From positions 124,001 to 188,000 of the forward strand of contig NZ_JBPPGG010000003.1 of the NCBI RefSeq assembly GCF_051304405.1: a DNA stretch of 64,000 bases, read 5' to 3'. The notes under the pieces are model-generated. The model saw nothing but the letters and a program-made list of their open reading frames with translations. It was not told the DNA's origin and made no database searches. Position numbers and translations under genes: made by a program. Origin of the DNA: Pedomonas sp051304405. GTDB lineage: Bacteria > Pseudomonadota > Alphaproteobacteria > Sphingomonadales > Sphingomonadaceae. Positions 51,430 through 59,771 of this stretch are shown piece after piece (within the stretch, counting starts at the first letter, position 1; each line of letters starts with the position of its first letter).

Positions 51430-51492
51430 AGCATGCCCTCCCTGCAAGCGAGTGGCACCGCACCGGCATCGTGGCTGTTCACGACACCCGGA

Positions 51493-52572
51493 TCATTGCG
51501 TGCGGTAGCAGAACAGGTTCAACGCCACAGAGCGCACAAGTTCGTCATGCTGATTGAACAGCAGGTTCTCGCCGAGGAGGAAATACCCCTCGCCCAGCCG
51601 GGTCTTCCTGAGCGGGCTACAGGTCAGCAACCGCTGCTCGGTGCGGAGCGTGTCCCCGACGCCGAGCGGGCGATAGAACTTGAATGTGGCCTCGGTGACG
51701 ACCGTCTCGGGGCAGTCGGGCGGCGGGAACGGAACGCCGCCCTTGATGATTTCCTGGCGCAGGGCGCTCAGCAACTCCATGCCCTTCAGCCCCTGGCGAA
51801 TGGGGGCCGGAACCTCGGCTCCAGGCTTGCGGTAGCCCAGGCCAACGTTGAGCGATGAGCCCGCACCGTAGAACAGGCCGGTTGGCGGCGCGATGATCCG
51901 GCCAAAGGGCGAAGCGGCCGCATAGTCCGCGTCCCAATAGAGGGGGTTCCAGTCCTCGAGCGCTTCGCACCAGAGATGGATGTCGCTCTGAAGCAGTGGT
52001 TCCCGCGGCTCCCAGTTGCCGACGCGCACCTTGCCGAGCATGGCCCGCGCGAACTCCGGCATGTCCTCGTTGGGCGGGACCGTTTCATCCGCACTGCGCT
52101 CCCGGGCAATGCGGGGGAGCTGGCCGGTTGAAAAGGGCATCTCCAGCGTGGCGGTTGCGCTGACGGCAGTCGCAACCGAACCGGTCGCAATATTCAGATC
52201 GACGAGATCGACCAGATAGCTGCCATCGTCGCCGCGGTACTTGCGCCCGACCTTGCCCGAGACGGTCAGCACATCATCGCGAAGGCACTGCGCCGTCATA
52301 CGGTAGGTGAGCCGCCGCAGCACGCTCCCCGGCCCTGACCAGTCGGTAATAAGACGGGTCAGGAGCCCGCCCACATGCGGGGTGGAGATGAAGGATGCCT
52401 TCGCGCCGACGGCCTGCGCATAGCGGTCATCGTGGTGCACGTAGTCATAAAGACCGGTCGCGCGCACGAAAGCGACCAGACGCAGCAGGCTGAGCTCATA
52501 GTCGAAGGGCGGCAGCGTGTCGCCCTCTGACACGTCTTCCCACATGAGCGAGGGATAGCGGTTGGTGGTCAT
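51493..52572 (-). CDS. Double-hotdog MaoC-like enoyl-CoA hydratase
   Basis: 359 residues containing two hotdog domains. The first (about 1-150) has FVRATGLYDYVHHDDRYA and the second (about 190-355) has WCEALEDWNPLYWDADYA. Either could carry the Asp-His hydratase pair, the first as YDYVHHDD and the second lacking the His (NPLYWD). It would add water to a bulky enoyl-CoA. Its first four bases overlap the preceding acyl-CoA dehydrogenase gene (ATGA), the order expected for dehydrogenation then hydration. Confidence 0.85.
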   Translation of the reverse strand: MTTNRYPSLMWEDVSEGDTLPPFDYELSLLRLVAFVRATGLYDYVHHDDRYAQAVGAKASFISTPHVGGLLTRLITDWSGPGSVLRRLTYRMTAQCLRDDVLTVSGKVGRKYRGDDGSYLVDLVDLNIATGSVATAVSATATLEMPFSTGQLPRIARERSADETVPPNEDMPEFARAMLGKVRVGNWEPREPLLQSDIHLWCEALEDWNPLYWDADYAAASPFGRIIAPPTGLFYGAGSSLNVGLGYRKPGAEVPAPIRQGLKGMELLSALRQEIIKGGVPFPPPDCPETVVTEATFKFYRPLGVGDTLRTEQRLLTCSPLRKTRLGEGYFLLGENLLFNQHDELVRSVALNLFCYRTQ

Positions 52573-53549
52573 GCTGCGTCCTCCCTATGCGCAAGCCGCA
52601 GTCTGAGAAAATCAGCCGTGCTTTCCAAACCAGAGGATTGCCGTTCACGGGCAAGGCGTGCGCCCCAGTAGGACTCCGAACCAAAGGCGAGCTGCCATTG
52701 CTTGAGGCGGCGGGTGTAGAGTTGCAGATCGAACTCCTCGGTCGCGCCGATTGCACCGTGGACAGCGTGAGAAATGGCACAGACGGTATGCGAGGCTTCA
52801 TTTGCCCGGCACTTGCCCGTGGCAACGCGGGCGAGGTCGAATTCCGTGCCGACGAAGGCAATGCGCGTGGCCACCTGCGTCGAGATCACCTGTTCCGCCA
52901 GAACAGCGATCTGCTGCTGGATCGCCTGGAACTTGCCGATTGCTCGGCCGAACTGCTGGCGATCCGATGCATGACGCAGCGTCATGTCGAGAATGCGCGC
53001 CATGGCCCCCGCCATCTGGGCACTGGTCGTCGCAGCAGCGGCCAGCAAAAGCGGCTCGCCCCCCGCCGGGGCCGACCAGACCGTCTCTCCGTAGGCAAGG
53101 GCGGTCGCGCTCCCCGTGTGGAAAACGTCATCCCCTTCGGCCGACGCCTCGACCAGCATGAGGGCGCCGTCCCGTTCGATCAGCGCGTGGGTCGCGTAGC
53201 GCGCACCCGGAATGAGCGCGCTGCCCGGCGCCAGCACCACAATCGCCTCATCCGGCACCGTGCCGCCGCGCGCGCTGACCAGACCGCGCGCCACCATGGT
53301 CTCGCCGAACGGCAGCGGGACGGCATGTTCGCCGAGCACCATCAGCAGCGGAAACAACTGCTGCAGGCCAAGGCCCGCACCGCCTGCCGCCTCCGGCATA
53401 AGCGCGTCCAGAAATCCTGACTGGACCAGGTCCTGCCACATCGATTGCGCCGCGTCGCCACGCTCGACCGCGCGGACCGCTTCCGGGGTCGATATGTCCG
53501 CAATGTGACGCCGGAAGGCATCCACCAGAACATCGTTGTTGTCGGTCAT
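52569..53549 (-). CDS. Acyl-CoA dehydrogenase-like protein, probable non-catalytic partner
   Basis: 326 residues, shorter than the usual 380. The middle domain is shortened, and the usual FAD/substrate loop (SEP or TEP followed by GSD) is absent. The C-terminal domain is present (ASDRQQFGRAIGKFQAIQQQ), but neither usual catalytic Glu position holds Glu. This matches the inactive subunits of heteromeric ACADs of the actinobacterial steroid pathways. It overlaps its neighbour on each side by four bases, so stoichiometric synthesis with the 53546-54700 protein is likely. Confidence 0.87.
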   Translation of the reverse strand: MTDNNDVLVDAFRRHIADISTPEAVRAVERGDAAQSMWQDLVQSGFLDALMPEAAGGAGLGLQQLFPLLMVLGEHAVPLPFGETMVARGLVSARGGTVPDEAIVVLAPGSALIPGARYATHALIERDGALMLVEASAEGDDVFHTGSATALAYGETVWSAPAGGEPLLLAAAATTSAQMAGAMARILDMTLRHASDRQQFGRAIGKFQAIQQQIAVLAEQVISTQVATRIAFVGTEFDLARVATGKCRANEASHTVCAISHAVHGAIGATEEFDLQLYTRRLKQWQLAFGSESYWGARLARERQSSGLESTADFLRLRLAHREDAA

Positions 53550-54700
53550 CGTAACCCCAGACTCTTGGCGATCATTCCGCGAAGGATCTCGCGCGTCCCT
53601 CCCCGAAGGGAGAACACATGATTGAGCTGCATCAGATAGGCGAGTGTGCGCAGCAGCTCGGGATCGGGCGTCCTGTCAGGGGCAGCCGCAACGGCATCGG
53701 CGATCTCGGACGGAATGGTCTGCTCAAACTCGGTTCCCAGATCCTTGAACAGAGCCGCCTCGGTGAGCGGCGACTGGCCAGCCGCCAGAAGCCCGGTGAT
53801 CGCCACCGACATTTCGCGCAGAGGCGCAAGACGGGCCGTCAGGCGGCCGAGACGCGCGGCATCCTCAGGGCTCGCGTTCTCCCCGAGCAGGCTGGCCCAA
53901 AGGTCGAGGAGGACGAGACTGGAATAGAGCCGCTCGGGCCCGCTGCGCTCGAACGCCAGCTCGGCGTTGACCTGGGCCCAGCCATTCCCTTCCGTCCCGA
54001 CCAGCGCATCCTCGGGAAGCAGCACATTGTCAAAGAAGACCTCATTGAAGTCCGCGTCACCGGTGCCAAGCGCGATGGGACGCACCGTGACACCCGGCAG
54101 GGACAGATCGACCAGGAACTGGGACAGGCCCGCGTGCCGATCCTGCGGCGTGCCCGACGTCCGCACCAGCGCAATCATGTAGTGGGCCTTGTGGGCGTAC
54201 GTCGTCCAGATCTTCTGGCCGTTGAGCCGCCAGCCGCCCTCCACCCGTTCGGCCCGCGTGCGGACACTGGCCAGATCGGACCCGGAGTTGGGCTCGCTCA
54301 TGCCGATGCAGAAGAACAGCTCGCCCCGGCAGATGCGCGGCAGGAAAAAGCGGCGCTGCTCTTCCGTGCCATAGTGCAGGATGAGAGGCGCGCTCTGCCG
54401 ATCGCCGATCCAGTGGGCGGCCACCGGCGCCCCGTAAGCCAGCAACTCCTCGACCAGCACGAACCGGCTGAACGGGTCGAGACCCGGCCCGCCATATTCT
54501 CTGGGCACGGTAACCCCGACCCAACCCCGCGCCGCCATGGCGCGGCTGAAATCTGCATCAAAACCCGACCATGTGCGGGCGCGGCGGTGCGGAGGAATAT
54601 GGCCCGCATGCTCAGCGATAAAGGCCTTGACCTCTTGCCGCAGCGCTTCCGCATGTGGCGGGATGATTGTGGGCGGAAAATTATGAACGTTTAAAGCCAC
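53546..54700 (-). CDS. Acyl-CoA dehydrogenase, probable catalytic partner
   Basis: 384 residues from a GTG at 54700 preceded by GGGG; the frame could start at another GTG (54742). FAD/substrate motif CIGMSEPNSGSDLASV is intact. At the C-terminus the Glu before Gly-Thr is Gly (RGGTREI), but AFERSGPERLYSS offers Glu at the alternative position used by isovaleryl/long-chain and steroid-type enzymes. Together with the overlapping 326-residue protein it likely forms a heteromer acting on a bulky acyl-CoA. Confidence 0.9.
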   Translation of the reverse strand: MALNVHNFPPTIIPPHAEALRQEVKAFIAEHAGHIPPHRRARTWSGFDADFSRAMAARGWVGVTVPREYGGPGLDPFSRFVLVEELLAYGAPVAAHWIGDRQSAPLILHYGTEEQRRFFLPRICRGELFFCIGMSEPNSGSDLASVRTRAERVEGGWRLNGQKIWTTYAHKAHYMIALVRTSGTPQDRHAGLSQFLVDLSLPGVTVRPIALGTGDADFNEVFFDNVLLPEDALVGTEGNGWAQVNAELAFERSGPERLYSSLVLLDLWASLLGENASPEDAARLGRLTARLAPLREMSVAITGLLAAGQSPLTEAALFKDLGTEFEQTIPSEIADAVAAAPDRTPDPELLRTLAYLMQLNHVFSLRGGTREILRGMIAKSLGLR

Positions 54701-54785
54701 ACCGATCCCCGCAATGGACTGGCCGTGAACCGGCCCCGACACCCTGCGCTATAATGCAGGTGCGTGTCCCCCTCCTGCAGCCGGG

Positions 54786-55841
54786 CTAGCCTGCAACGGA
54801 AGCCAGCACTTGGGGGCCCCGGGATTCGACCTCGCGCAGTTTTGCCGCAACCGCGCCGATGTCCTGAAGCGCGCGCAACATGTCGTTGAGATGGGTGCAA
54901 CCGCGCGTGCCCGACAGCAACTCGATCACCAGCTTCCGAAACTCGAGCCCGCTCCGCCCAATGAGCGCCTTTGCGGACTCCGGCCCCGCAAGGCAGGTGC
55001 GATAGGGCAGAACCCGCGGTGTCGCCTCGATCGAGCGCAGGCGCAGTTCGTCGTCATCGTCGAAGGTCGCCAGGAGCGAATATTCATGGAAGATGCGGCG
55101 GAGATCCGTGCGGTCAGGCAGGACCGAGCTGTCCTGAAACCACGCATCAACCACAAGCCGGCCATCCTCGCGGAAGACATCCATGCGCCGCAGGCGCCAG
55201 CAATTCGGCCCGGCGGTCTGCACGAACTCATGCCATTGCCACGGGTCATCGTCGGAGAACGGAGGCGGGAAGAACGGATGTTCGGCAATCGCCTCGTTGT
55301 TCAACCCCTCTGGCGTCATCGCCTCCGAACCCGGCGTGTAGGAGAGGCACAGCCCTTCCACCGGCCAGTGAAAGCTGATCAGCTCTCCGCTCTCCTTGCT
55401 GTAGCCTTCAACGCCGCCCGGCCAGTCATACCAGGCCGACGGAGACATGAAGGCGGCACCCGCCATGTCATCCAGCAGGCGATGAAGAAGCGTGTTCGCC
55501 TCCCCTTCCTGAGGAATCTGCGCAGCCATCGCCTTGCGGATCGGTCCGCCCGGCGCGAGGCCGGCGAAACCGGCAAGAATATCCCGGTGCTGGCTGCCAT
55601 CGAGCGAGACGATCTGGCGTTTGGCGTTGAGGCGGGCGTCAATCCAGGCGTCGTCCACCACCTCCACCTGATCCGCCGTCGCTCGCGTATAGAGATCCCG
55701 GGCGCGCCCGGCCATGACGGCAGGCGCCGCACCGCCGCCGGGCCAGTACGTCTGATGGGAACTGGTCCGTCGCAGCGAGTAGGGCCGGCGCGGCGGCGGA
55801 GCACCTGCGGTCTGGTTGGATAGAACGAACTGAACAGCCAT
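54786..55841 (-). CDS. DUF2889-family protein of unknown function
   Basis: 351 residues, no signal peptide. The C-terminal GCTHLNDMLRAL and GSEAMTPEG-like segments fit DUF2889. The N-terminus has RRPYSLRRTSSHQTYWPGG. His, Cys and Trp are frequent (WQWHEF, NCWRLRRMD). ATG 55841 follows GGGAGAG. It is the first gene of the five-gene operon with the two ACAD proteins, the hotdog hydratase and SnoaL, 85 bases before the next gene. The family has no established reaction that I know of. Confidence 0.78.
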   Translation of the reverse strand: MAVQFVLSNQTAGAPPPRRPYSLRRTSSHQTYWPGGGAAPAVMAGRARDLYTRATADQVEVVDDAWIDARLNAKRQIVSLDGSQHRDILAGFAGLAPGGPIRKAMAAQIPQEGEANTLLHRLLDDMAGAAFMSPSAWYDWPGGVEGYSKESGELISFHWPVEGLCLSYTPGSEAMTPEGLNNEAIAEHPFFPPPFSDDDPWQWHEFVQTAGPNCWRLRRMDVFREDGRLVVDAWFQDSSVLPDRTDLRRIFHEYSLLATFDDDDELRLRSIEATPRVLPYRTCLAGPESAKALIGRSGLEFRKLVIELLSGTRGCTHLNDMLRALQDIGAVAAKLREVESRGPQVLASVAG

Positions 55842-55911
55842 CACATCTCTCCCTGCACCGGGCAGGATAAAACTGCGCAATGCCCGGTGGTCTTAAGATA
55901 GTTTCTGGCCG

Positions 55912-56829
55912 TCAGCTTTCATTCGCGAAGTTCGCCGAGCTTATTGAATCATTTTGAACGATCGCACCGAGTTCGTTGCGCAGCCAACGCGCAAAGGCGC
56001 GCCCCAGGCGCATATTGCCCCGCTCGCTGACCACCACACCCAGGCTTGGCAGCACAGGGCTCTCGAAGGACAGCGGCCGCACCAGCCGCCCCTCCCTGAG
56101 AAAATTGCTGATCAGAGTGGGGTTGGCCAAAGCCACCCCCAGGCCGGCAGCGGCAGCACGATACAGCATCGTGTGGTTGTCGCAGGCCAGGGCCGGAGAC
56201 GGCTGTTCAACGTCGATTCCGGCGGCACGAAACCATGTCTTCCACACGTTGATCGAAGGAATCGTATCGATAAGCGGCAGATTCAGCAGGTCGTGAGGAC
56301 TCTCTATGGTGTGGCGAGCCAGAAAATCAGGGCTGCACACCGGCGTAACCACGATATCAAGGAGCGGCTCTGCACCATCCCGCAGGGAAGAAGGCGAAAG
56401 CGGAACGATTGCCACATCGTTTCCCGCAGCCCGGCGACGCCCGGAGAGCAACTCTATGCGCGTCAGCGGGTGGTCATTCAGAAAACTGTCAAGGCGGGGC
56501 ACGATGATGAGATCGTGAATGATGGCAGGAGCCGCAACACGGAGCACGGGCCGGGCCAAAGCCTTGCGCGTGTCGGTCGTTGCTTCCGCAAGGGAAGCCA
56601 GCCCGGGCTGCAACCGGTCGAGAAAGGCGCGTCCTTCCTCCGTCAGCCGCAGTCGACGCTGACTGCGGTCAAACAACTTGACCCCCAGTTCATCTTCCAG
56701 CGCCTGAATGCGATAACTGATGGCCGAAACGGTCACGTTCAGCCGCTCGGACGCGAGCCGCAGGTTCAGCAACTCGGCAACGCAAACGAACGTCTCGATG
56801 CCACGCAGAGAGGGTAAGCGGCCAGCCAT
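55912..56829 (-). CDS. LysR-family transcriptional regulator
   Basis: 305 residues: helix-turn-helix LRLASERLNVTVSAISYRIQ (about 23-42) with ALEDELGVKLFDRSQRRLRLT following, then a periplasmic-binding-like effector domain. ATG 56829 gives a normal MAGRLPSLRGIETF start. It is divergent from the Rieske operon, with a 481-base spacer, and lies just upstream of the DUF2889 operon, so it may control both. Confidence 0.92.
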   Translation of the reverse strand: MAGRLPSLRGIETFVCVAELLNLRLASERLNVTVSAISYRIQALEDELGVKLFDRSQRRLRLTEEGRAFLDRLQPGLASLAEATTDTRKALARPVLRVAAPAIIHDLIIVPRLDSFLNDHPLTRIELLSGRRRAAGNDVAIVPLSPSSLRDGAEPLLDIVVTPVCSPDFLARHTIESPHDLLNLPLIDTIPSINVWKTWFRAAGIDVEQPSPALACDNHTMLYRAAAAGLGVALANPTLISNFLREGRLVRPLSFESPVLPSLGVVVSERGNMRLGRAFARWLRNELGAIVQNDSISSANFANES

Positions 56830-57310
56830 GCCCGATTCTATATGCCGGCATACGCACAACCGCAACTGCGGGCCTGTTTACCCCGGCACCCACATTTTCT
56901 ATGACACCCATACAGGCGCGTCCCACAGGCATGGGCAATCCCCATCGCCAGGGCATTTTCCGTGGCCACGACCCGGCTTCAGGCGAGAAATTTGCCTGCA
57001 AGTGAACTCTACCCGCTTTCATTTCCATATGAGACAATCGGGACTGCGGAGACAGACAAGCCCAGCCTTCTCGATAATGAGCAAGCAGTGATAGCCTCAT
57101 AGCGTCTTGGGAGAGAAAGCATATCGAGAGCTGCACCGACTTATGAGGACGATCTCCTGCAGACCTACACAACCGTTGCAGGCCTGAGAGCAGGAGCCTT
57201 TCCGGCTCTACCAGCATCTGTCGGACCTGTCTGTGCAGCCCTGCCGAATGCTGTCGCCTTTTGAGAATAACACGAGACCGCGCCGCGCAAATGCAGGCCT
57301 GGAGGACAAA
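56830..57310. other. Gene-free divergent region between LysR and Rieske genes
   Basis: 481 bases. The Rieske frame is open from 57233 but lacks a ribosome site before 57311. TCAT-N6-ATGA at 57019-57032 is a weak LysR-like inverted repeat. Nothing else was recognised. Confidence 0.45.
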
Positions 57311-58768
57311 ATGAACGACATCTCCACCGAAATCTCGAAGGAAGTCGAGAACGACATCACCAAATATGGCAACAAGAAATACGTTCGCGCTGTCTTCGGC
57401 AGGCAGTTCGAGGACATGCCGCAGTACGTTGATTATCTCGCCCGCGCCGGGGAGAAAATCCCTGATACGGTTGCAGAGCGCGGCACGCATCGCCCCAATT
57501 GCCGGCCCTTGCCCTACAAATATTACATCGACCCGAAATACGTCGATGAGGAAGTTGAAAAGATCTGGATGAAATGCTGGCAGGTCGCCTGCCGCGTCGA
57601 AGACATCCCGAACGTCGGCGATCGCGTTGCCTACGATGTCGGCCCCCTGTCGTTCCTCGTCGTTCGCACTTCGGAGACGAGCTTCAAGGCCTTCTGGAAC
57701 AGCTGCCGGCACCGCGCACGCCGCCTGTGCGGCGACACGCCCGAATCCGGCGACATGATTCAGTGCCCCTTCCACGCATGGAGTTACGGGCTGGACGGCA
57801 AGCTCATCTGGGTGCCGCGCGAGGAGGAATTCCCTGGCATCCAGCTTGAAAAGGTCGGCCTGCGCCCGGTGCAGTGCGACACCTGGGGCGGCAACGTCTT
57901 CATCAACCCGGATCTGAATGCGCCGCCGCTGAGCGAAGCGCTCGGCGTTATGCCCAGGCACTTCCGTGATTGCCCGCAGGAAAACCGCTACACGGCAATC
58001 CGCATCAAGAAGAAGGTCAAGATCAACTGGAAGTCGGGGCTGGAGGCGTTCCTCGAAGGATACCACGTCCTCACCACCCATCCGTCCGGGATGCCGATTT
58101 TCGGCTCCACCTACACGCAAACCGACTGCTGGGACGACGGCAAGTCTGCGGTCAGCCGCCTGATCACCCCTGCCCTCGTCCCGGACGGCTGGGTGCAGAA
58201 CGAAGTCAGCCCGCGGCTCTCGCTTGAGCTGTTCTGCAATACGTATGGTCTGCCCTTCCCGCCGCCCGAGCGGGGCACGACCGTGGCCGATGCGCGCGAA
58301 TACGCCGCGCAGAAGACTGCCGAAAAGTACCTCCAGACGCTCGGCATCGACTTCCGCGACCGGTCGATTTCCTATCTGGTCGACATGCACCAGTGGTTCA
58401 TGTTCCCGGCATTCTTCCCCTGGTGGGGTGAAGGTCTGCCCTGGTGGTACAACTTCACGCCGCTCGGCAACAGCCCGGACGAATGCGTCATGGAAATCCG
58501 TCTGCTCCAGCCCCTTCCGGCGGATGGTTCGGCGCCTCCGACCGCCAAGACGGTGTGGATCGATTTCAACGAAAAGGGCCGCGATTACCCGGAGACGGGC
58601 CAGGTCGGCTACATCATGGACGAGGACATGGAGAACATGGAGGAAGTCCACAGGGGCATGAAGGCGACGGATCCCCGCGTGGCGCGTCCGCTCCTTGCGA
58701 CCGAGCAGGAGATCCGCATCCGCCACTTCCATGAAGCCTACATGCGGGCCATGGGCATCTCCGACTAA
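57311..58768 (+). CDS. Rieske non-heme iron oxygenase, large subunit
   Basis: 485 residues from ATG 57311 (GGAGG nine bases upstream). Rieske ligands are Cys132, His134, Cys152 and His155 (CRHRAR and CPFHAWSYG). The mononuclear iron site is LEAFLEGYHVLTTHP with His252 and His257. An N-terminal extension of about 65 residues precedes the usual start. No small subunit, ferredoxin or reductase is present, so it is a single-subunit type (mono- or dioxygenase, demethylase). A hairpin with a T-rich tail follows before the next gene. Confidence 0.92.
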   Translation: MNDISTEISKEVENDITKYGNKKYVRAVFGRQFEDMPQYVDYLARAGEKIPDTVAERGTHRPNCRPLPYKYYIDPKYVDEEVEKIWMKCWQVACRVEDIPNVGDRVAYDVGPLSFLVVRTSETSFKAFWNSCRHRARRLCGDTPESGDMIQCPFHAWSYGLDGKLIWVPREEEFPGIQLEKVGLRPVQCDTWGGNVFINPDLNAPPLSEALGVMPRHFRDCPQENRYTAIRIKKKVKINWKSGLEAFLEGYHVLTTHPSGMPIFGSTYTQTDCWDDGKSAVSRLITPALVPDGWVQNEVSPRLSLELFCNTYGLPFPPPERGTTVADAREYAAQKTAEKYLQTLGIDFRDRSISYLVDMHQWFMFPAFFPWWGEGLPWWYNFTPLGNSPDECVMEIRLLQPLPADGSAPPTAKTVWIDFNEKGRDYPETGQVGYIMDEDMENMEEVHRGMKATDPRVARPLLATEQEIRIRHFHEAYMRAMGISD

Positions 58769-58784
58769 CAGCACCTGAAGCCTC

Positions 58785-58832
58785 GCAGCGCTGGCTCCCG
58801 GCCATGGCTTGGGACCAGCGCTGCATCTTTTC
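58785..58832 (+). terminator. Probable intrinsic terminator after the Rieske gene
   Basis: 10-base stem GCAGCGCTGG / CCAGCGCTGC (20-base loop) followed by ATCTTTTCTT. The tail and loop are suboptimal, so partial read-through is likely. Confidence 0.6.
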
Positions 58833-58937
58833 TTGACCATACCGGCAAAGCCGCCCGGGCTGTCTGGCCAACCGCCCGAGAATCGATCAACCTCCTGAAC
58901 AACTGGAACTTTCTGATGCCTGCATCAGATCGGACGA

Positions 58938-59345
58938 ATGGAGGAAAAGTTGGCCACCGACCTTGTGCAACTGGTAAAGGACGCCTACGCCTCGATGCTC
59001 GAGCGTGGCGACATTGAGGGCTTCCTGGATTTCTTTGCCGAAGATGGAGCCCTTCTGGAAGCGGACACCCTGCCCTACGGTGGTCGGCATGTCGGACGCG
59101 ATGCGATCCGTTCAGCACTGCACAAGATGGCAGGCTCGTTCAGCAATTTTTCCTTCCAGCCCGAGGTCTTCACCACCGCGGATGAGTGGGTGGTCGTCTA
59201 TGGCACGTTTACGGCGACGGCCCGGAATTCGGGCAAGACCGCCTCATTCAAGCTGGCCGAGGCTGTTCACATCGTCGATGGCAAGATCAAGCTGATCAAC
59301 CCGGTGTATGGCGACACGGCCGCGATCCTCGAAATCCTGCGCTGA
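58938..59345 (+). CDS. SnoaL-like (NTF2-fold) protein 2
   Basis: 135 residues. Core segments DAYASMLERGDIEGFLDFFA, GGRHVGRDAIRSALHKM, VVVYGTFTATARNSGKT and VHIVDGKIKLINPVYGD fit the SnoaL/ketosteroid-isomerase-like fold. Start choice is open: GGAGG at 58940-58944 stands five bases before a TTG at 58950, which may be the true start in place of ATG 58938. It precedes EthD and ligase genes and probably works on the oxygenase product. Confidence 0.84.
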   Translation: MEEKLATDLVQLVKDAYASMLERGDIEGFLDFFAEDGALLEADTLPYGGRHVGRDAIRSALHKMAGSFSNFSFQPEVFTTADEWVVVYGTFTATARNSGKTASFKLAEAVHIVDGKIKLINPVYGDTAAILEILR

Positions 59346-59387
59346 CGCATCGTCAATCGATGATCTGCATTTTAGGGAGGCGGTAGC

Positions 59388-59771
59388 ATGATCAAGATCA
59401 TTTATTTCCTGAAGCGGAAAGAGGGCATCACGCCGGAGCAGTTCCGCACCCACTATGAAAACAGCCATGTTCTTCTGGCCAAGAAATACATCGGCCATCT
59501 GCTGAAGAGCTATGTCCGCAACTATCCGACCTTTGCCCTGCTCAATCCCAGCAACATCCCGGAAGGGACAGAGCCGGTGCCCTATGACATCGGGTACGAC
59601 TGCATTACCGAGATGGTCGTTGGCGGCCAGGCCGACGTCGAGGAAATGAAGCGCATTTTCAACGATCCCGAGATCAACCCGATTCTCGTTGAAGACGAAC
59701 TCAAGTTCCTTGATCGCGACAAGACGGTCATGATTGTGGTGGATGTTGTCAACACGGGGACCCGGGAATGA
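59388..59771 (+). CDS. EthD-domain protein
   Basis: 127 residues. FLKRKEGITPEQFRTHYENSH is a clear EthD signature, with a second half ending MIVVDVVNTG. Ferredoxin-like dimeric barrel; relatives assist cytochrome-type oxidation or cyclise polyketides. GGAGG lies six bases before ATG. It overlaps the acyl-CoA ligase by four bases (ATGA). Confidence 0.88.
   Translation: MIKIIYFLKRKEGITPEQFRTHYENSHVLLAKKYIGHLLKSYVRNYPTFALLNPSNIPEGTEPVPYDIGYDCITEMVVGGQADVEEMKRIFNDPEINPILVEDELKFLDRDKTVMIVVDVVNTGTRE

Noticed and set aside
57019..57032. TCAT-N6-ATGA as a LysR binding box
   Set aside because: Half-sites are only four bases and the spacing does not fit T-N11-A; too weak to call.
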